The notes under the pieces: generated by a model | Told to the model about the DNA's origin: nothing | The model's database searches: none | The model's input: only the letters and a program-made list of their open reading frames with translations | Position numbers and translations under genes: made by a program | Shown here: one piece after another, positions 19,036-27,091 of the stretch | Layout of the letters: each line of letters opens with the position of its first letter | How positions within the stretch are numbered: the first letter of the stretch is position 1 | NCBI RefSeq assembly: GCF_002217405.1 | Contig: NZ_MUHE01000005.1 | Span: 178,229 to 222,651 of the forward strand | Length of the DNA stretch: 44,423 nucleotides | Source of the DNA: Flavobacterium psychrophilum DSM 3660 = ATCC 49418 | GTDB taxonomy: Bacteria > Bacteroidota > Bacteroidia > Flavobacteriales > Flavobacteriaceae | Reading direction: 5' to 3'

Positions 19036-19494
19036 TTAATCCCTTAGAGGCGGTGTATCATTTCGTTTCTCATTAAACTTTTTCAAAAGCGTACTTTTAA
19101 ACTCTTCTTCTACTTTTTTTAGCAATAATATCTTCTGAGGCGGTATTAGACCTTGCAAGTCTTTTATAAACTGCCGTTTTTTACTCTCTAAATCAGATTC
19201 TATATTTTCAGATTCATTTAGTAATTTTAAAGTTGCTGTGTCAGACATTCCTGCGGTATTTTCAGGTTTTAGCTTCATCATAAGCTGTCTTTTTTGCTTA
19301 TGCAATTCCATCTGGTTATTACTAAATTTATTAAAAACAGGCCAAAATTTTTCAGCTTCCTGACTAGTTAAATCTAATTTAGTAGCTATATAAGCCACAC
19401 GAAGTGCCTTTACTCGTTGCGCCCTTTTCTCAAAATCTTGAGCAAAACTAACAGCACAAACTAACAGTAAAAAGAGTGTAATTATTTTTTTCAT
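19036..19494 (-). CDS. Periplasmic Spy/CpxP-like helical protein of the sigma operon
   Basis: The ATG at 19494 gives a 152-residue protein with a clean signal peptide (MKKIITLFLLLVCAVSFAQ); the longer frame overlaps the upstream gene and lacks this logic. The mature part is alpha-helical and charged, with the sequence YIATKLDLTSQEAEKFWPVF and a later LIPPQKILLLKKVEEEF. This matches the two-helix LTxxQ-like layout of Spy/CpxP/heavy-metal-sensor proteins. It is the third gene of the ECF sigma operon and may act in envelope stress sensing or chaperoning; that role is inferred from context. Confidence 0.7.
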   Translation of the reverse strand: MKKIITLFLLLVCAVSFAQDFEKRAQRVKALRVAYIATKLDLTSQEAEKFWPVFNKFSNNQMELHKQKRQLMMKLKPENTAGMSDTATLKLLNESENIESDLESKKRQFIKDLQGLIPPQKILLLKKVEEEFKSTLLKKFNEKRNDTPPLRD

Positions 19495-19504
19495 TTTAGG
19501 AATT

Positions 19505-19885
19505 TTAGTATAAACATTCTTTAGCATAATTTGTTATCTCTGGGTCATATAAATTAAGTGATTCTTCAATTTTAGTAATGTCATCATCAGATAAATGCTC
19601 AATAATATCTTCAGTACTTATAGTTGTTGCATAGGCTAAATAATCTTCGGTACTTATACCTTTAGTGTTTAGCTTATTCAAATATAAGGTAGTACATAAA
19701 CCAAATACAACGACCGCTGCCACTGCCGAAAACCAAAATTTTCTAGTCACAAAAACCGAAATAACTTTAACTTCTTTTTCAAGAACGCAATTCATCATCT
19801 TAGTTTCAAACTGTTCAAAATAGTGTTCAGGAATCCTAAACCCGTTATCTGTTTTTGTGCCGTTATCAAAATCAAAATATTTCAT
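19505..19885 (-). CDS. Small single-span membrane protein, candidate anti-sigma partner
   Basis: A 126-residue protein with one clear transmembrane helix (about 50-70, FWFSAVAAVVVFGLCTTLYL), an N-terminal cytoplasmic segment of about 48 residues and an acidic C-terminal domain rich in Asp/Glu. It lacks a recognisable zinc-binding anti-sigma (ZAS) motif. Its position between an ECF sigma factor and a Spy-like protein suggests it regulates the sigma factor. Its start codon is nine bases after a second copy of the candidate sigma promoter. Confidence 0.6.
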   Translation of the reverse strand: MKYFDFDNGTKTDNGFRIPEHYFEQFETKMMNCVLEKEVKVISVFVTRKFWFSAVAAVVVFGLCTTLYLNKLNTKGISTEDYLAYATTISTEDIIEHLSDDDITKIEESLNLYDPEITNYAKECLY

Positions 19886-19892
19886 ATTCTTA

Positions 19893-19923
19893 AGACTATT
19901 ATTGTATAAAAAGGTTTAATCTA
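19893..19923 (-). promoter_or_regulatory. Candidate ECF-type promoter, internal copy
   Basis: On the minus strand: TAGATTAAACCTTTTTA, eight bases, TAGTCT. The same 17-base block, spacing and TAGTCT occur upstream of the sigma gene (20481-20511). AAACC and GTC are 16 bases apart, as in -35/-10 pairs of ECF sigma promoters. The block overlaps the last codons of the sigma gene. Confidence 0.6.
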
Positions 19924-20458
19924 ATTTCAAAAAAACCTCAATTTTCTTCACTGCATGAAAATAAGAAGCTTTCAAACCACCAACCGAAGTTCCTGTAATT
20001 TCAGCAATTTGTTCATATTTCAGATCTTCAAAATACTTCATTTTAAAAACCAATTGTTGTTTTTGAGGCAAACTAGCAATTGCCTTTTGCAATTTTATAT
20101 GCATCTCATTGCCATCAAAATACACATCACTTTCCAGCTTATTTATCGCTTTTAGTTGCGTTTGCTGGCTCGAAATTCCATTTTTTTTAGCCCGTTGTTG
20201 CATAAAAGAAATAGCCTCATTAGTTGCAATACGATACATCCAAGAAAAAATTTTGCTATCGCCTTTAAAATTTTGTAGATTACGAAAAACTTTCACAAAC
20301 GTATTTTGCAAAACATCATCTGCATCATCATGGTTCAAAACCATATTCCTTACATGATAATACAACGGTTTTTGGTATAATTGCAAGAGCAGCCCAAACG
20401 CATCATTTTGCGTTTTAGGATTCAATAATTTAGCAATAAAATCTTTTTCGTCGTGCAA
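19916..20458 (-). CDS. ECF-type RNA polymerase sigma-70 factor
   Basis: A 180-residue protein with region 2 (about 25-90: HVRNMVLNHDDADDVLQNTFVKVFRN, then IFSWMYRIATNEAISFM) and region 4 (about 118-175: LPQKQQLVFKMKYFEDLKYEQIAEITG, then a recognition helix). There is no region 3, as expected for group 4 sigma factors. The only plausible start is TTG at 20458; no in-frame ATG lies near, and an in-frame stop is upstream. It heads a three-gene operon with a membrane protein and a Spy-like protein, and is probably autoregulated through the repeated promoter motif. Confidence 0.9.
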   Translation of the reverse strand: MHDEKDFIAKLLNPKTQNDAFGLLLQLYQKPLYYHVRNMVLNHDDADDVLQNTFVKVFRNLQNFKGDSKIFSWMYRIATNEAISFMQQRAKKNGISSQQTQLKAINKLESDVYFDGNEMHIKLQKAIASLPQKQQLVFKMKYFEDLKYEQIAEITGTSVGGLKASYFHAVKKIEVFLKLD

Positions 20459-20480
20459 AAGTAAGTTTGTTTTATAAGTA

Positions 20481-20511
20481 AGACTAAAGATATCTAAAAA
20501 GGTTTAATCTA
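20481..20511 (-). promoter_or_regulatory. Candidate ECF-type autoregulatory promoter of the sigma operon
   Basis: On the minus strand: TAGATTAAACCTTTTTA, eight bases, TAGTCT, followed 22 bases later by the TTG start. It is identical in its conserved parts and spacing to 19893-19923. Confidence 0.6.
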
Positions 20512-20541
20512 TTTTTTTTCGAAGCGAAAATTTTCGCCAAC

Positions 20542-20657
20542 TTGCAAACCATATTCCTGCTGTTGCTACAATCTTTTTTTTGTGCGTATGAGTGCCCCGT
20601 AAAAACACGAGGCACTCATACGCACAAAAAAAAGGATTTCCGCTTCCATCAGGGCTA
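20542..20657 (-). repeat. Conserved-flank hairpin repeat, copy 2
   Basis: A perfect 23-bp stem (20574-20596 with 20611-20633) around a 14-base loop. It is flanked by TAGCCCTGATGGAAGCGG / AAATCC and GATTGTAGCAACAGCAGG when read on the minus strand. The flanks match copies at 5066-5147 and 44147-44244, while the stem sequence is unrelated. It sits between the divergent sigma and HAD genes. Confidence 0.75.
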
Positions 20658-20724
20658 AAAAGCAATAAAACCGCCTTCTTGTAATTTTCCTACAAAAGCA
20701 ACCCAAGATTCCTTGGTAACTTCG

Positions 20725-20732
20725 TATATTTG
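20725..20732 (+). promoter_or_regulatory. -7 box (TATATTTG) upstream of the HAD phosphatase gene
   Basis: Matches TAnnTTTG, 20 bases before the ATG at 20753. Confidence 0.4.
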
Positions 20733-20752
20733 TTATTACAAAGCAAAAAAAA

Positions 20753-21403
20753 ATGATACAAACCGTAATTTTCGATATGGACGGCGTAATAGTCGATACC
20801 GAACCCGTTCACCACTATGCCTACAGCCAACATTTCACAGAACTAAACATCGAAGTTTCTACCGAAATGTATGCTACACTAACAGGCAACTCTACCCGCA
20901 ATGTTTTTCAGAAACTAAAAGAAAAATTTAACCTAAATCACGATGTCGAAGACTTAATTTTACGCAAGCGCCATTTATTTAACCAAGCCTTCGATACCAA
21001 ACCAGATTTAGAACTCATAACAGGTGTTCAAAAACTAATTCAAGATTTGTATGCTAACAACATACAATTAATAGTAGCCTCATCGGCCTCAAAAAGCACC
21101 ATCAATAGGGTTTTTACCCGATTCGATTTACACCAGTATTTCACCCATATAGTTTCGGGCGAAGATTTTCCAAAATCTAAACCAGACCCTGCCATTTTTA
21201 TACACGCCGCAGCATTATCTGTGGCTCCAAAAGAAAAATGTGTGATTATAGAAGACAGTACAAACGGAATAAAAGCAGCAAAAGCAGCAGGAATTTATTG
21301 TATAGGTTACGATAGCGTAAATTCTAAATTACAAGATTATTCGCTAGCAGATAAAGTAATTAGTCACTTTGCAGACTTACAAATTAATAACTTAAAAAGC
21401 TAG
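20753..21403 (+). CDS. HAD-superfamily phosphatase (beta-phosphoglucomutase/PGMB-like)
   Basis: A 216-residue cytoplasmic HAD hydrolase, subfamily IA. Motif I is FDMDGVIVDTEP (nucleophile Asp8, Asp10), followed by the helical cap. Motif II is VASSAS near 100-105, motif III Lys is in SKPDPAIF near 140, and motif IV is IIEDSTNGIKAA near 158-169. The EPVHH stretch in the cap is usual for PGMB and sugar-phosphate phosphatases. The exact substrate cannot be told. Confidence 0.9.
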   Translation: MIQTVIFDMDGVIVDTEPVHHYAYSQHFTELNIEVSTEMYATLTGNSTRNVFQKLKEKFNLNHDVEDLILRKRHLFNQAFDTKPDLELITGVQKLIQDLYANNIQLIVASSASKSTINRVFTRFDLHQYFTHIVSGEDFPKSKPDPAIFIHAAALSVAPKEKCVIIEDSTNGIKAAKAAGIYCIGYDSVNSKLQDYSLADKVISHFADLQINNLKS

Positions 21404-21410
21404 ACAATAG

Positions 21411-21656
21411 CTAGAATATGCAGGTAACATAAAATTATATTCATTAATTCCAGCAATAGATAAAAAAACAAATACTATTTTTATCGAAACTGAATTTGAT
21501 AAAATTCAATACCCTTTAACTGAAAATATTAAGGAAAATGTTTTTATAGTTTTTAATGAATATAAAAATAAAACCTATATCTCATTAAAGGGAACTGCTC
21601 TATTCAATTGGCATGATAAAATAACAAAAATCTGTTTTTTAAACAAACGTAATTTA
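21411..21656 (+). pseudogene. Gene fragment resembling a pyridoxamine 5'-phosphate oxidase-like stress protein
   Basis: An open stretch with no start codon, bounded upstream by TAG at 21408, reads like coding sequence for about 80 residues. It includes IDKKTNTIFIETEFDK, then VFIVFNEYKNKTYISLKGTA. This resembles the split-barrel core of the PNPOx/general stress protein family, with both the N-terminal and C-terminal parts missing. It runs into the 3' end of convergent mnmE. It is probably the relic of a gene lost by deletion; the family assignment is by eye only. Confidence 0.4.
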
Positions 21657-21658
21657 GT

Positions 21659-23047
21659 TTATTTGCCGATACAGAAATTAGCAAAAATATTACCCAACAA
21701 CTCATCATTAGTAACTTGTCCTGTTATTTCGCCAAAATAATACAAGGCTTGTTTAATATCTATAGCCATTAAATCGGATGGTAAATTGGTTTGTAATCCA
21801 AATTTTACTTTCTGAATTTCGTCCAGCGCTTTTAGCAGTGAATCGTAATGACGGGTATTTGTTACAATAGTTTCATTATTGCGCAAAGCACCAGTGTTTA
21901 CAAAAGAAAGTAATTGGTTTTTTAGATCCTCAACGCCTAATTTTTCTTTGGCTGAGATTAATAGGATTTCTGGAATCTCGGTTTTTATATTTTGAATTTC
22001 AGTTTCGGAAAGTTTATCAGATTTATTACCAATAATTATTAATGGTTTCAATGGAAACTGATTTTTTATTTTTTCTAATGCTACTTTAAGTTTTAGTCCT
22101 GAAATCTTAAACTCAGAACTGTCAAAAAGAAAAACTACCACTTGAGATTGCTCTATTTTTTCGAAGGTTTTTTTTATGCCAATACTCTCTACCACATCTT
22201 TGGTTTCTCGAATACCAGCGGTATCGATAAATCTAAAACCTATGCCACCAATGACTAATTCGTCTTCAATAGTGTCACGGGTAGTGCCTGCAATTTCAGA
22301 TACTATGGCGCGTTCTTCGTTTAATAATGCGTTTAATAATGTCGATTTGCCTACGTTAGGCTCGCCGACAATTGCTACAGGAATTCCGTTTTTAATAACA
22401 TTTCCAACGGCAAACGAATCTATTAAGCGTTTTAATACAAATTCGATTCGATTTAATAAATCATCAAATTGGGTTCTATCGGCAAATTCTACGTCTTCTT
22501 CGGCAAAATCTAATTCTAATTCTATGAGGGAGGCAAAATTTAGCAGTTCTTCACGCAGTTTGGCAATTTCGTTCGAAAAACCACCCCGCATTTGTTGCAT
22601 TGCAATTTGGTGCGCCGCTTCATTATCGGAGGAGATTAAATCGGCAACGGCTTCGGCTTGCGATAAATCCATTTTTCCGTTCAAAAAAGAGCGCAACGTA
22701 AACTCTCCAGCTTGTGCCATACGACAGCCTTTGCGTAGTAGTAATTGTATAATTTGTTGTTGGATATAAGTAGAACCATGGCAAGAAATCTCGATAGTAT
22801 TTTCGCCCGTGTAAGAATTTGTTCCTTTAAATATAGATAATAATACCTGATCTAAAACTTTGGTCCCATCTGTAATATGACCCAAATGTAGGGTATGGCT
22901 TTTTTGTTTGGTAATATCTTTGCCTGAAACCGATTGAAATACTTCCGAAGCAATGGTTATTGCATTATTTCCAGAAATTCGTATTACAGCAATGGCACCA
23001 GCACCAGAAGGTGTGGCAAGGGCAACTATAGTATCGTGGTAAATCAT
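21659..23047 (-). CDS. mnmE: tRNA uridine-5-carboxymethylaminomethyl(34) synthesis GTPase
   Basis: With MnmG it modifies the wobble uridine of certain tRNAs. The 462-residue protein has the N-terminal formyl-THF-binding domain (about 1-118, DTIVALATPSGAGAIAVIRISG), a helical domain, and an inserted G domain: P-loop GEPNVGKS (228-235), the K-loop region EIAGTTRDT, G3 DTAGI, and GNKSD. It ends with the catalytic CIGK (459-462). Length and motifs are complete. The gene is convergent with the HAD gene and the broken fragment. Confidence 0.96.
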   Translation of the reverse strand: MIYHDTIVALATPSGAGAIAVIRISGNNAITIASEVFQSVSGKDITKQKSHTLHLGHITDGTKVLDQVLLSIFKGTNSYTGENTIEISCHGSTYIQQQIIQLLLRKGCRMAQAGEFTLRSFLNGKMDLSQAEAVADLISSDNEAAHQIAMQQMRGGFSNEIAKLREELLNFASLIELELDFAEEDVEFADRTQFDDLLNRIEFVLKRLIDSFAVGNVIKNGIPVAIVGEPNVGKSTLLNALLNEERAIVSEIAGTTRDTIEDELVIGGIGFRFIDTAGIRETKDVVESIGIKKTFEKIEQSQVVVFLFDSSEFKISGLKLKVALEKIKNQFPLKPLIIIGNKSDKLSETEIQNIKTEIPEILLISAKEKLGVEDLKNQLLSFVNTGALRNNETIVTNTRHYDSLLKALDEIQKVKFGLQTNLPSDLMAIDIKQALYYFGEITGQVTNDELLGNIFANFCIGK

Positions 23048-23200
23048 TTGATGAGGTTTGGAACTGCAAAGGTAATAAAAATAAAAGAGTATCTTTTTTA
23101 ACTTTACTATATATAGGAAAACGAGAAAAATAGCGACATGCGATCATAGAAAATTCGAGTTTTTAGAAAATAAATTTTCAAGACATGGTTATGTTTTCTA

Positions 23201-23296
23201 CGCTTAATTCTGCAATAAACAGCATTTTGACGTACGAAAGCCTTAAAAATAATTTTAAGGTCAATTATTAACGCAAAACGCTGTAAATAAAATTAT
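23201..23296 (+). repeat. Internally deleted copy of the about 200-bp structured element
   Basis: It keeps both terminal arms (CGCTTAATTCTGCAATAAAC...AGCATTTT and AAAACGCTGTAAATAA) but has lost about 100 bp of interior. The core is replaced by a perfect CCTTAAAA/TTTTAAGG hairpin. It is the only recognisable content of the 330-bp spacer 23048-23377. Confidence 0.6.
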
Positions 23297-23377
23297 TATG
23301 ATTGTTTTCTATAATATAGACACACGTTTTTTTAAGCTTCAAATTCGATGTTTCTATGTGGTAAAATAGTTTTAGCC

Positions 23378-24151
23378 TTAAAATTTTTCGAAAACGCCTA
23401 ACCCAAACAAAGCAAAATCATACTTTACGGGATCGTTAGGATCTAGTAATCTGAGATTTGTATCTAATTCATATACAGCCTTGGCGTCGTTTTGTTTTCT
23501 TAACAATAATTGAAGCTTGCGTGCTACATTTCCAGAATGCACGTCTAGCGGACAGGAGAGTGCAGAGGAGGAGATTGTTTTCCAGAGGCCAAAATCGACA
23601 CCATGCGTATCTTGTCTAACCATCCAGCGTAAAAACATGTTAATTCTTTTTGCTGCCGAACCACTTATTGGGTCAGAAATATGTTTTTGAGTTCTTGGTA
23701 AATGATTGTTTTCGAAAAATATTTTTTTGAATTCGGAAATGCTTTTTTGCATCGAATCTTTTGTAGCATTTTTTGCAAAAACAGCTTCTAAACCATTATG
23801 ATTGGTGTAAATATGTTGTAAACTTTTTATAAATTGTACAAAATCTTGCCCGTTGAAGGTTCTGTGCACAAATTTGTTTAACGATTCGAGTTGGTTTTCG
23901 TTGTGTGATAAAACAAAATCATAAGGAGAGTTTCCCATGAGTTGCATCATTTTATGCGAATTGTTAATTATCATTTTCCTATTTCCCCATGCAATAGTGG
24001 CACTTAGAAATCCAGCAATTTCTATGTCTTCTTTTAATGAAAATAAATGAGGAATTTGAATAGGATCGCTTTCTATAAAGTTTAAATTATTGTACAGAAT
24101 TACTTTTTCATCAAGAAAAGACTGGAGTTCAGATAGATTTATATTAGCCAC
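23378..24151 (-). CDS. TIGR02757 family protein (conserved Bacteroidota/Spirochaete hypothetical)
   Basis: A 257-residue protein recognised as TIGR02757 from ATIAWGNRKMIINN near 53-66, QDFVQFIKSLQ, the mid-region KRINMFLRWMVRQD and DVHSGNVARKL. The second half has features loosely like helix-hairpin-helix DNA glycosylases (CPLDVHSGNVAR), but no catalytic function is established. It is a cytoplasmic protein with no signal. It lies between mnmE and a LolD-like ATPase on the same strand. Confidence 0.8.
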   Translation of the reverse strand: MANINLSELQSFLDEKVILYNNLNFIESDPIQIPHLFSLKEDIEIAGFLSATIAWGNRKMIINNSHKMMQLMGNSPYDFVLSHNENQLESLNKFVHRTFNGQDFVQFIKSLQHIYTNHNGLEAVFAKNATKDSMQKSISEFKKIFFENNHLPRTQKHISDPISGSAAKRINMFLRWMVRQDTHGVDFGLWKTISSSALSCPLDVHSGNVARKLQLLLRKQNDAKAVYELDTNLRLLDPNDPVKYDFALFGLGVFEKF

Positions 24152-24281
24152 AAATGATACAGATTTTTACTGGTTATTACAGATTTTTAAAGGCCATCTT
24201 TTTTTCTCTTTACCAAAAAAAAGATTATAACGAATTGCTTTGTCAGTTCGTACTTTCAGGTTCGGAAGTATGAAATAGCTG

Positions 24282-24944
24282 CTAATTTTTAATATTTCCG
24301 TCGACCATAATTAGTTTTCTATCGGCCATATTGGCTAATTCTTCGTTGTGGGTTACAATGACAAAGGTTTGTCCTAATTCGTCCCGAAGTTTAAAGAATA
24401 ATTGATGTAAATTCTCGGCCGATGCTGTATCTAAATTACCAGAAGGTTCGTCGGCAAAAATAATTGCAGGTTTGTTTATTAAGGCACGAGCCACGGCTAC
24501 TCGTTGTTGTTCTCCGCCCGAAAGTTCGCTTGGTTTGTGCTTTATTCTGTGTTCTAATCCTAGATAGGTTAAGATTTTTTTGGCTTCAATTTCGGTTTCA
24601 GCTTTTGATTTATGGGCTATAAAGGCAGGAATACATACATTTTCTAGTGCTGTAAATTCAGGTAAAAGTTGGTGAAACTGAAATATAAAACCTAAATTTA
24701 AATTTCTAAATTTAGATAAATCTTTGTCGTTCATTTTTAGCACATTTTGCCCATTTATTTCTAAAAGCGAATCCTTATTTTCCGAAGGTTTGTCTAGTGT
24801 TCCTAAAATTTGAAGTAAGGTGGTTTTTCCGGCTCCAGAAGCACCAACTATTGATATGATTTCGCCTTTTTCTATATGCAAATTAACACCTTTTAATACT
24901 TGTAATGTGTCGTAGTTTTTTTGAATGTTTGTTGCCTTAATCAT
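24282..24944 (-). CDS. lolD: LolD-like ABC transporter ATP-binding protein
   Basis: Starting at the ATG at 24944 gives the family-typical 220-residue protein beginning [11 protein letters not shown]; a longer frame adds 27 unlikely residues. It shows Walker A GASGAGKT (34-41), the Q-loop [16 protein letters not shown], signature LSGGEQQ (142-148), Walker B IIFADEP, and the H-loop IVTHN. The [11 protein letters not shown] segment is typical of the MacB/LolD/FtsE group, which powers lipoprotein release or similar envelope tasks. No permease gene is adjacent, so the LolD name is a homology guess. Confidence 0.85.
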   Translation of the reverse strand: MIKATNIQKNYDTLQVLKGVNLHIEKGEIISIVGASGAGKTTLLQILGTLDKPSENKDSLLEINGQNVLKMNDKDLSKFRNLNLGFIFQFHQLLPEFTALENVCIPAFIAHKSKAETEIEAKKILTYLGLEHRIKHKPSELSGGEQQRVAVARALINKPAIIFADEPSGNLDTASAENLHQLFFKLRDELGQTFVIVTHNEELANMADRKLIMVDGNIKN

Positions 24945-25030
24945 ATAATCGTTTTCACAAAGGAACAAAGAAATTGCTTGAACATCAAATAAAGTTTTGT
25001 TAAGAAAAAATATATGAGAAACCATTTGGT

Positions 25031-25038
25031 TAAATTTG
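25031..25038 (+). promoter_or_regulatory. -7 box (TAAATTTG) upstream of msrA
   Basis: Matches TAnnTTTG, 16 bases before the msrA ATG. It lies within the spacer between the divergent LolD-like gene and msrA. Confidence 0.4.
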
Positions 25039-25054
25039 AATAAAGTAAATTAAC

Positions 25055-25693
25055 ATGAAAAAAATACTAATCTCTTTTTTATCACTATTGGCAATGAGCT
25101 GCCAATCGAAAGTTACAAATGTCGAAAAAATTGAACCCAATACTATGAATATCGAAAAAGGAAAAGAAATTGCCATTTTTGCTGGAGGTTGCTTTTGGTG
25201 TACCGAAGCAGTTTTTTTAGAACTAAATGGCGTAGAAAGTATTAAGCCAGGTTATACTGGCGGAAAAATTGTAAACCCAACTTATGAAGAGGTTTGCTCA
25301 GGAACAACAGGTCATGCTGAGGGTATAAAAATACTTTTTGATCCTAGTAAAATTTCTTATGAGGAATTGTTAGAAGTGTTTTTTGCAACCCATGATCCTA
25401 CAACAATAAACCAGCAGGGGGCTGATGTGGGCACGCAATATCGTAGCGAAATTTTTTGTGCCAATCCTAAGCAAAAGCAAATTGCATTGGCTTATATAGC
25501 ACAACTAAATAAGGAAAATACTTATGGTAAAAAAGTAGTTACAAAAGTTTCGGATGCCACCACTTTTTATGTTGCCGAAGATTATCACCAGAATTATTAC
25601 AATCAGAACAAAAAAAAATCTTATTGTAATTATGTGATAACACCAAAAGTTGATAAAGTTAGAAAAGAATTTAAAGACAAATTGAAAAAATAA
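25055..25693 (+). CDS. msrA: Peptide-methionine (S)-S-oxide reductase MsrA, lipoprotein form
   Basis: It reduces methionine-S-sulfoxide in damaged proteins. The 212-residue protein starts with a lipoprotein signal (MKKILISFLSLLAMSC, Cys16), so it should act in the periplasm or outer membrane. The catalytic GGCFWC motif is at 44-49 (Cys46), followed by GYTGG, the HAEG and DPTTINQQGADVGTQYRS motifs. No MsrB domain is fused. It ends two bases before the folE start, so the two are probably one operon. Confidence 0.95.
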   Translation: MKKILISFLSLLAMSCQSKVTNVEKIEPNTMNIEKGKEIAIFAGGCFWCTEAVFLELNGVESIKPGYTGGKIVNPTYEEVCSGTTGHAEGIKILFDPSKISYEELLEVFFATHDPTTINQQGADVGTQYRSEIFCANPKQKQIALAYIAQLNKENTYGKKVVTKVSDATTFYVAEDYHQNYYNQNKKKSYCNYVITPKVDKVRKEFKDKLKK

Positions 25694-25695
25694 AT

Positions 25696-26367
25696 ATGAG
25701 TATATTGACTGATAAAGAAATAACTGAGATTTTAGGCGATAACCACCAGATGACTTCTGCCAACTCTCCAATACGTTCAGATGCTTTTGTAAAAACAGAT
25801 GATCAGAAAATGCAAAATATCGAAAAGCATTTTTATGATATTATGCAAGAATTAGGACTCGATATGACTGATGATAGCTTGCAAGGAACACCACATCGTG
25901 TTGCAAAAATGTTTATACAAGAAATTTTTAGTGGATTAGATCCAAAAAACAAGCCTGCCATTTCTACTTTCGATAATGAATATCATTATGATAAAATGTT
26001 AGTTGAAGCCAATATTAGCTTCAATTCTACTTGCGAACATCATTTTTTGCCCATATTTGGTAAAGCTCATATAGGTTATATTTCTAGCGGAAAAGTTATC
26101 GGATTATCAAAATTAAATAGGATTGTAGATTATTTTTCTCGTCGTCCGCAAGTTCAGGAACGATTAATTATGCAAATTTTTAATGATTTAAAAATAGCTT
26201 TAAATACCGAAAACGTAATTGTAGTTATGGAAGCCAAACATTTATGTGTTTCCAGTCGTGGAATTAAGCATGAATCTAGTTTTACATCGACCATACAGTA
26301 TGGCGGGATTTTTAATGAAAAAGAAAATAGAAATGATTTTTTTAATATGATAAATTCTGAAAAATAA
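25696..26367 (+). CDS. folE: GTP cyclohydrolase I
   Basis: It converts GTP to 7,8-dihydroneopterin triphosphate for folate (and possibly queuosine precursor) synthesis. The 223-residue type IA protein keeps the zinc ligands Cys113 and His116 in CEHHFLP and Cys184 in KHLCVSSRG, plus the GKAHIGYIS and LSKLNRIVDYFSRRPQVQERL segments. It starts two bases after msrA. With tgt in the same window, the organism clearly makes or salvages queuosine-type modifications, though pathway linkage is not shown here. Confidence 0.95.
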   Translation: MSILTDKEITEILGDNHQMTSANSPIRSDAFVKTDDQKMQNIEKHFYDIMQELGLDMTDDSLQGTPHRVAKMFIQEIFSGLDPKNKPAISTFDNEYHYDKMLVEANISFNSTCEHHFLPIFGKAHIGYISSGKVIGLSKLNRIVDYFSRRPQVQERLIMQIFNDLKIALNTENVIVVMEAKHLCVSSRGIKHESSFTSTIQYGGIFNEKENRNDFFNMINSEK

Positions 26368-26414
26368 GAATTGGCATTTTTTTGTATGATTGTAGATAAT
26401 TTAATTTATAAAAA

Positions 26415-26726
26415 ATGACACAAAAAACACAAGCAGAAGTAAAATTTAGAGTAAAGCCACAGGCTACTGTTGCAAAATTAATTTTAGGATTAATTTTAGA
26501 TTTTATAGGTATGTTATCCTACATAATTCCAGGAGTTGCTGAAAATATCGATTTAATTTGGGCGCCCGTTTCAGGAGTTTTATTGGTTATTATGTATAAA
26601 GGCACAGTAGGTAAGGTAGCTGGATTTATAGGAACACTAGAAGAGCTAATCCCTTTTACTGATATTATTCCAACTTTTACAATTACTTGGTTTTACGAAT
26701 ATTTTCAGGATAAAAAAAATAAATAA
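26415..26726 (+). CDS. Small conserved membrane protein of unknown function
   Basis: A 103-residue protein with two hydrophobic segments (about 20-42 and 48-65) and a further amphipathic C-terminal region (EELIPFTDIIPTFTITWFYEYFQD). Charged ends (KDKKNK) suggest cytoplasmic tails. I do not recognise a named family. It is followed by a clear terminator, and lies 47 bp after folE on the same strand. Confidence 0.65.
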   Translation: MTQKTQAEVKFRVKPQATVAKLILGLILDFIGMLSYIIPGVAENIDLIWAPVSGVLLVIMYKGTVGKVAGFIGTLEELIPFTDIIPTFTITWFYEYFQDKKNK

Positions 26727-26731
26727 ATAGT

Positions 26732-26757
26732 AAAGCTCGATATTTCGGGCTTTTTTT
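26732..26757 (+). terminator. Terminator after the small membrane protein gene
   Basis: An AAAGCTCGA / TCGGGCTTT stem (8 of 9 paired) with a four-base loop and a run of T. Because genes converge here, it also overlaps the 3' end of the next, minus-strand gene. Confidence 0.75.
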
Positions 26758-27061
26758 ATGATTTAAAAATAAACCCCAATCCCATAGATTTTAGCATTTT
26801 TTTGCTAAAAGAAAAGAAAAATGGAAACTGTCCGAAAAGAAAACCAATTGCCATTAATAAAAACGGATATAACGGCATTACTAGAATAATAAGTATAAAA
26901 TGGTAAACAAGCGTATTTAGGTTTTCTTTACTTAACCCAATGTAATACATTAGAAAACACGATATTTTTGCAGAAAGGGAACCGTTTATCGCAAAAATTA
27001 TAAATATAACAACCAATTGAAAATTTGAAGTAATACCCCAACGTTCTTTTAATTTGTTCAT
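26756..27061 (-). CDS. DUF6787-like small membrane protein
   Basis: A 101-residue protein with three hydrophobic helices (about 14-35, 48-72, 74-92). The N-terminus MNKLKERWGITSNFQLVVIF is the typical opening of a conserved Bacteroidota family that I recall as DUF6787. No enzymatic motif is seen. It follows the DUF6146-like lipoprotein gene by 30 bp on the same strand, so the two may be co-expressed. Confidence 0.6.
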   Translation of the reverse strand: MNKLKERWGITSNFQLVVIFIIFAINGSLSAKISCFLMYYIGLSKENLNTLVYHFILIILVMPLYPFLLMAIGFLFGQFPFFFSFSKKMLKSMGLGFIFKS

Positions 27062-27091
27062 AGTTTTATAATTTATAACAAATATAAAATA

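Noticed and set aside
20456..20463. TACTTTTG as the housekeeping promoter of the sigma gene
   Set aside because: It overlaps the only plausible start codon, so a message starting from it would lack that start.
22176..22769. Long plus-strand open frame opposite mnmE
   Set aside because: It is antisense to a complete mnmE gene, is serine/asparagine-rich from mirrored codons, and has no supporting start or domain.
24199..24250. Possible fourth copy of the conserved-flank hairpin repeat
   Set aside because: An ATCTTTTTTT/AAAAAAAGAT stem and GATTATAACGAATTGC flank are suggestive, but the left flank is missing and the tract is low complexity.
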